Origin: Chamaea fasciata
Taxonomy: Eukaryota; Chordata; Aves; Passeriformes; Sylviidae
Direction: 5' to 3'
Length of the DNA stretch: 64,000 nt
NCBI GenBank assembly: GCA_029207755.1
Contig: JARCOQ010000011.1
Span: 26,105,712-26,169,711, forward strand
Within the stretch, counting starts at the first letter, position 1. Each line of letters opens with the position of its first letter. A program made the position numbers and the translations under genes. Of this stretch, positions 63,639 through 64,000 are shown one piece after another. Below the pieces are notes generated by a model. It saw only the letters and a list, made by a program, of their open reading frames with translations, was not told where the DNA came from and did no database searches.

Positions 63639-64000
63639 GGTGAGGCAAATGCATGTTTTCGTTTAGCAACTAAACGCATCTTTCCTTCTTAAATGTTGCC
63701 TAGCTGCTCTTCGCAATACCTGGATTAAAGGAGAGTTAAAAAAAAAAAAAGCTTTCACCCATCCTTTTTGTGATGCTCTTGCATAAGCGGGGTGTTTAAT
63801 TGTGTGGAGAGTGCAAAGAGCACAAGTCTTTTGTAGTGGCAGATGTGACATCTCTTGGGCACTTGGCCCTTTGCAGGGGTCTTTGCACCGTTTGCAGCAG
63901 CGCTGACCAGGTCACTGGAAGCCTTGGAGATGCTTCCTTCACAGAAGACTTTTGGCCTGGTGTCACAGGAAAGTTTTGCCCCCTGTGGACTCCGGTGTTG

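Larger units (their letters stand above)
46383..64000. other. NAALADL2 intron to the window end, no further exon found
   Basis: I searched for coding text resembling the next part of the mammalian protein (an LYKNEDDMEISKK-like stretch and what follows) and found none. GC-richer patches at about 47,340-47,480, 48,600-49,000, 55,300-55,700 and 62,150-62,600 give frames of 100-201 codons without recognisable domains. The rest is AT-rich DNA with homopolymer runs (T-run at about 54,862-54,888; C+A tract at 57,524). Confidence 0.6.

Overview
The window looks like intronic DNA from a bird, or at least a sauropsid. It has one unmistakable protein-coding exon flanked by consensus splice sites. It has several decayed CR1 LINE 3' ends, the characteristic LINE of birds and other reptiles. 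I saw no Alu, B1/B2 or L1-type mammalian repeats. Base composition is moderately AT-rich with scattered short GC-rich patches. I see no bacterial, phage or plasmid character, no CRISPR array, and no rRNA or tRNA gene.

Layout. Positions 1-43,407 hold no coding exon I can support. They are most simply read as the intron or 5' region upstream of the coding exon. Landmarks here are an 11-copy minisatellite with a nested CA repeat (8,550-9,074), CR1 fragments at 11,263, 21,962 (minus strand), 33,245, 35,195 and 36,670, and many G+T-rich or C+A-rich low-complexity tracts. A CpG-rich, promoter-like block that reads as an old solo LTR (about 35,538-36,134) lies directly against a CR1 3' end. It carries a CCAAT box, a TATA box, an RFX-type X-box palindrome and an AATAAA signal.

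The coding exon (ATG at 43,412, last exonic base 43,905) encodes the cytosolic tail, the single transmembrane segment and the start of the ectodomain of NAALADL2. This is a type II membrane protein of the glutamate carboxypeptidase II / transferrin receptor superfamily. The next exon was not found, so 43,906-64,000 is read as intron. Apart from one CR1 fragment at 46,221, it holds only simple repeats and chance open frames.

No operon-like or defence-like system is visible, and I did not find a previously undescribed gene system. The points most worth checking are the CpG-rich LTR-like promoter block with its X-box, the nested minisatellite, a GT/CA inverted pair that could fold in the pre-mRNA, and the tandem splice acceptors ahead of the NAALADL2 start codon.
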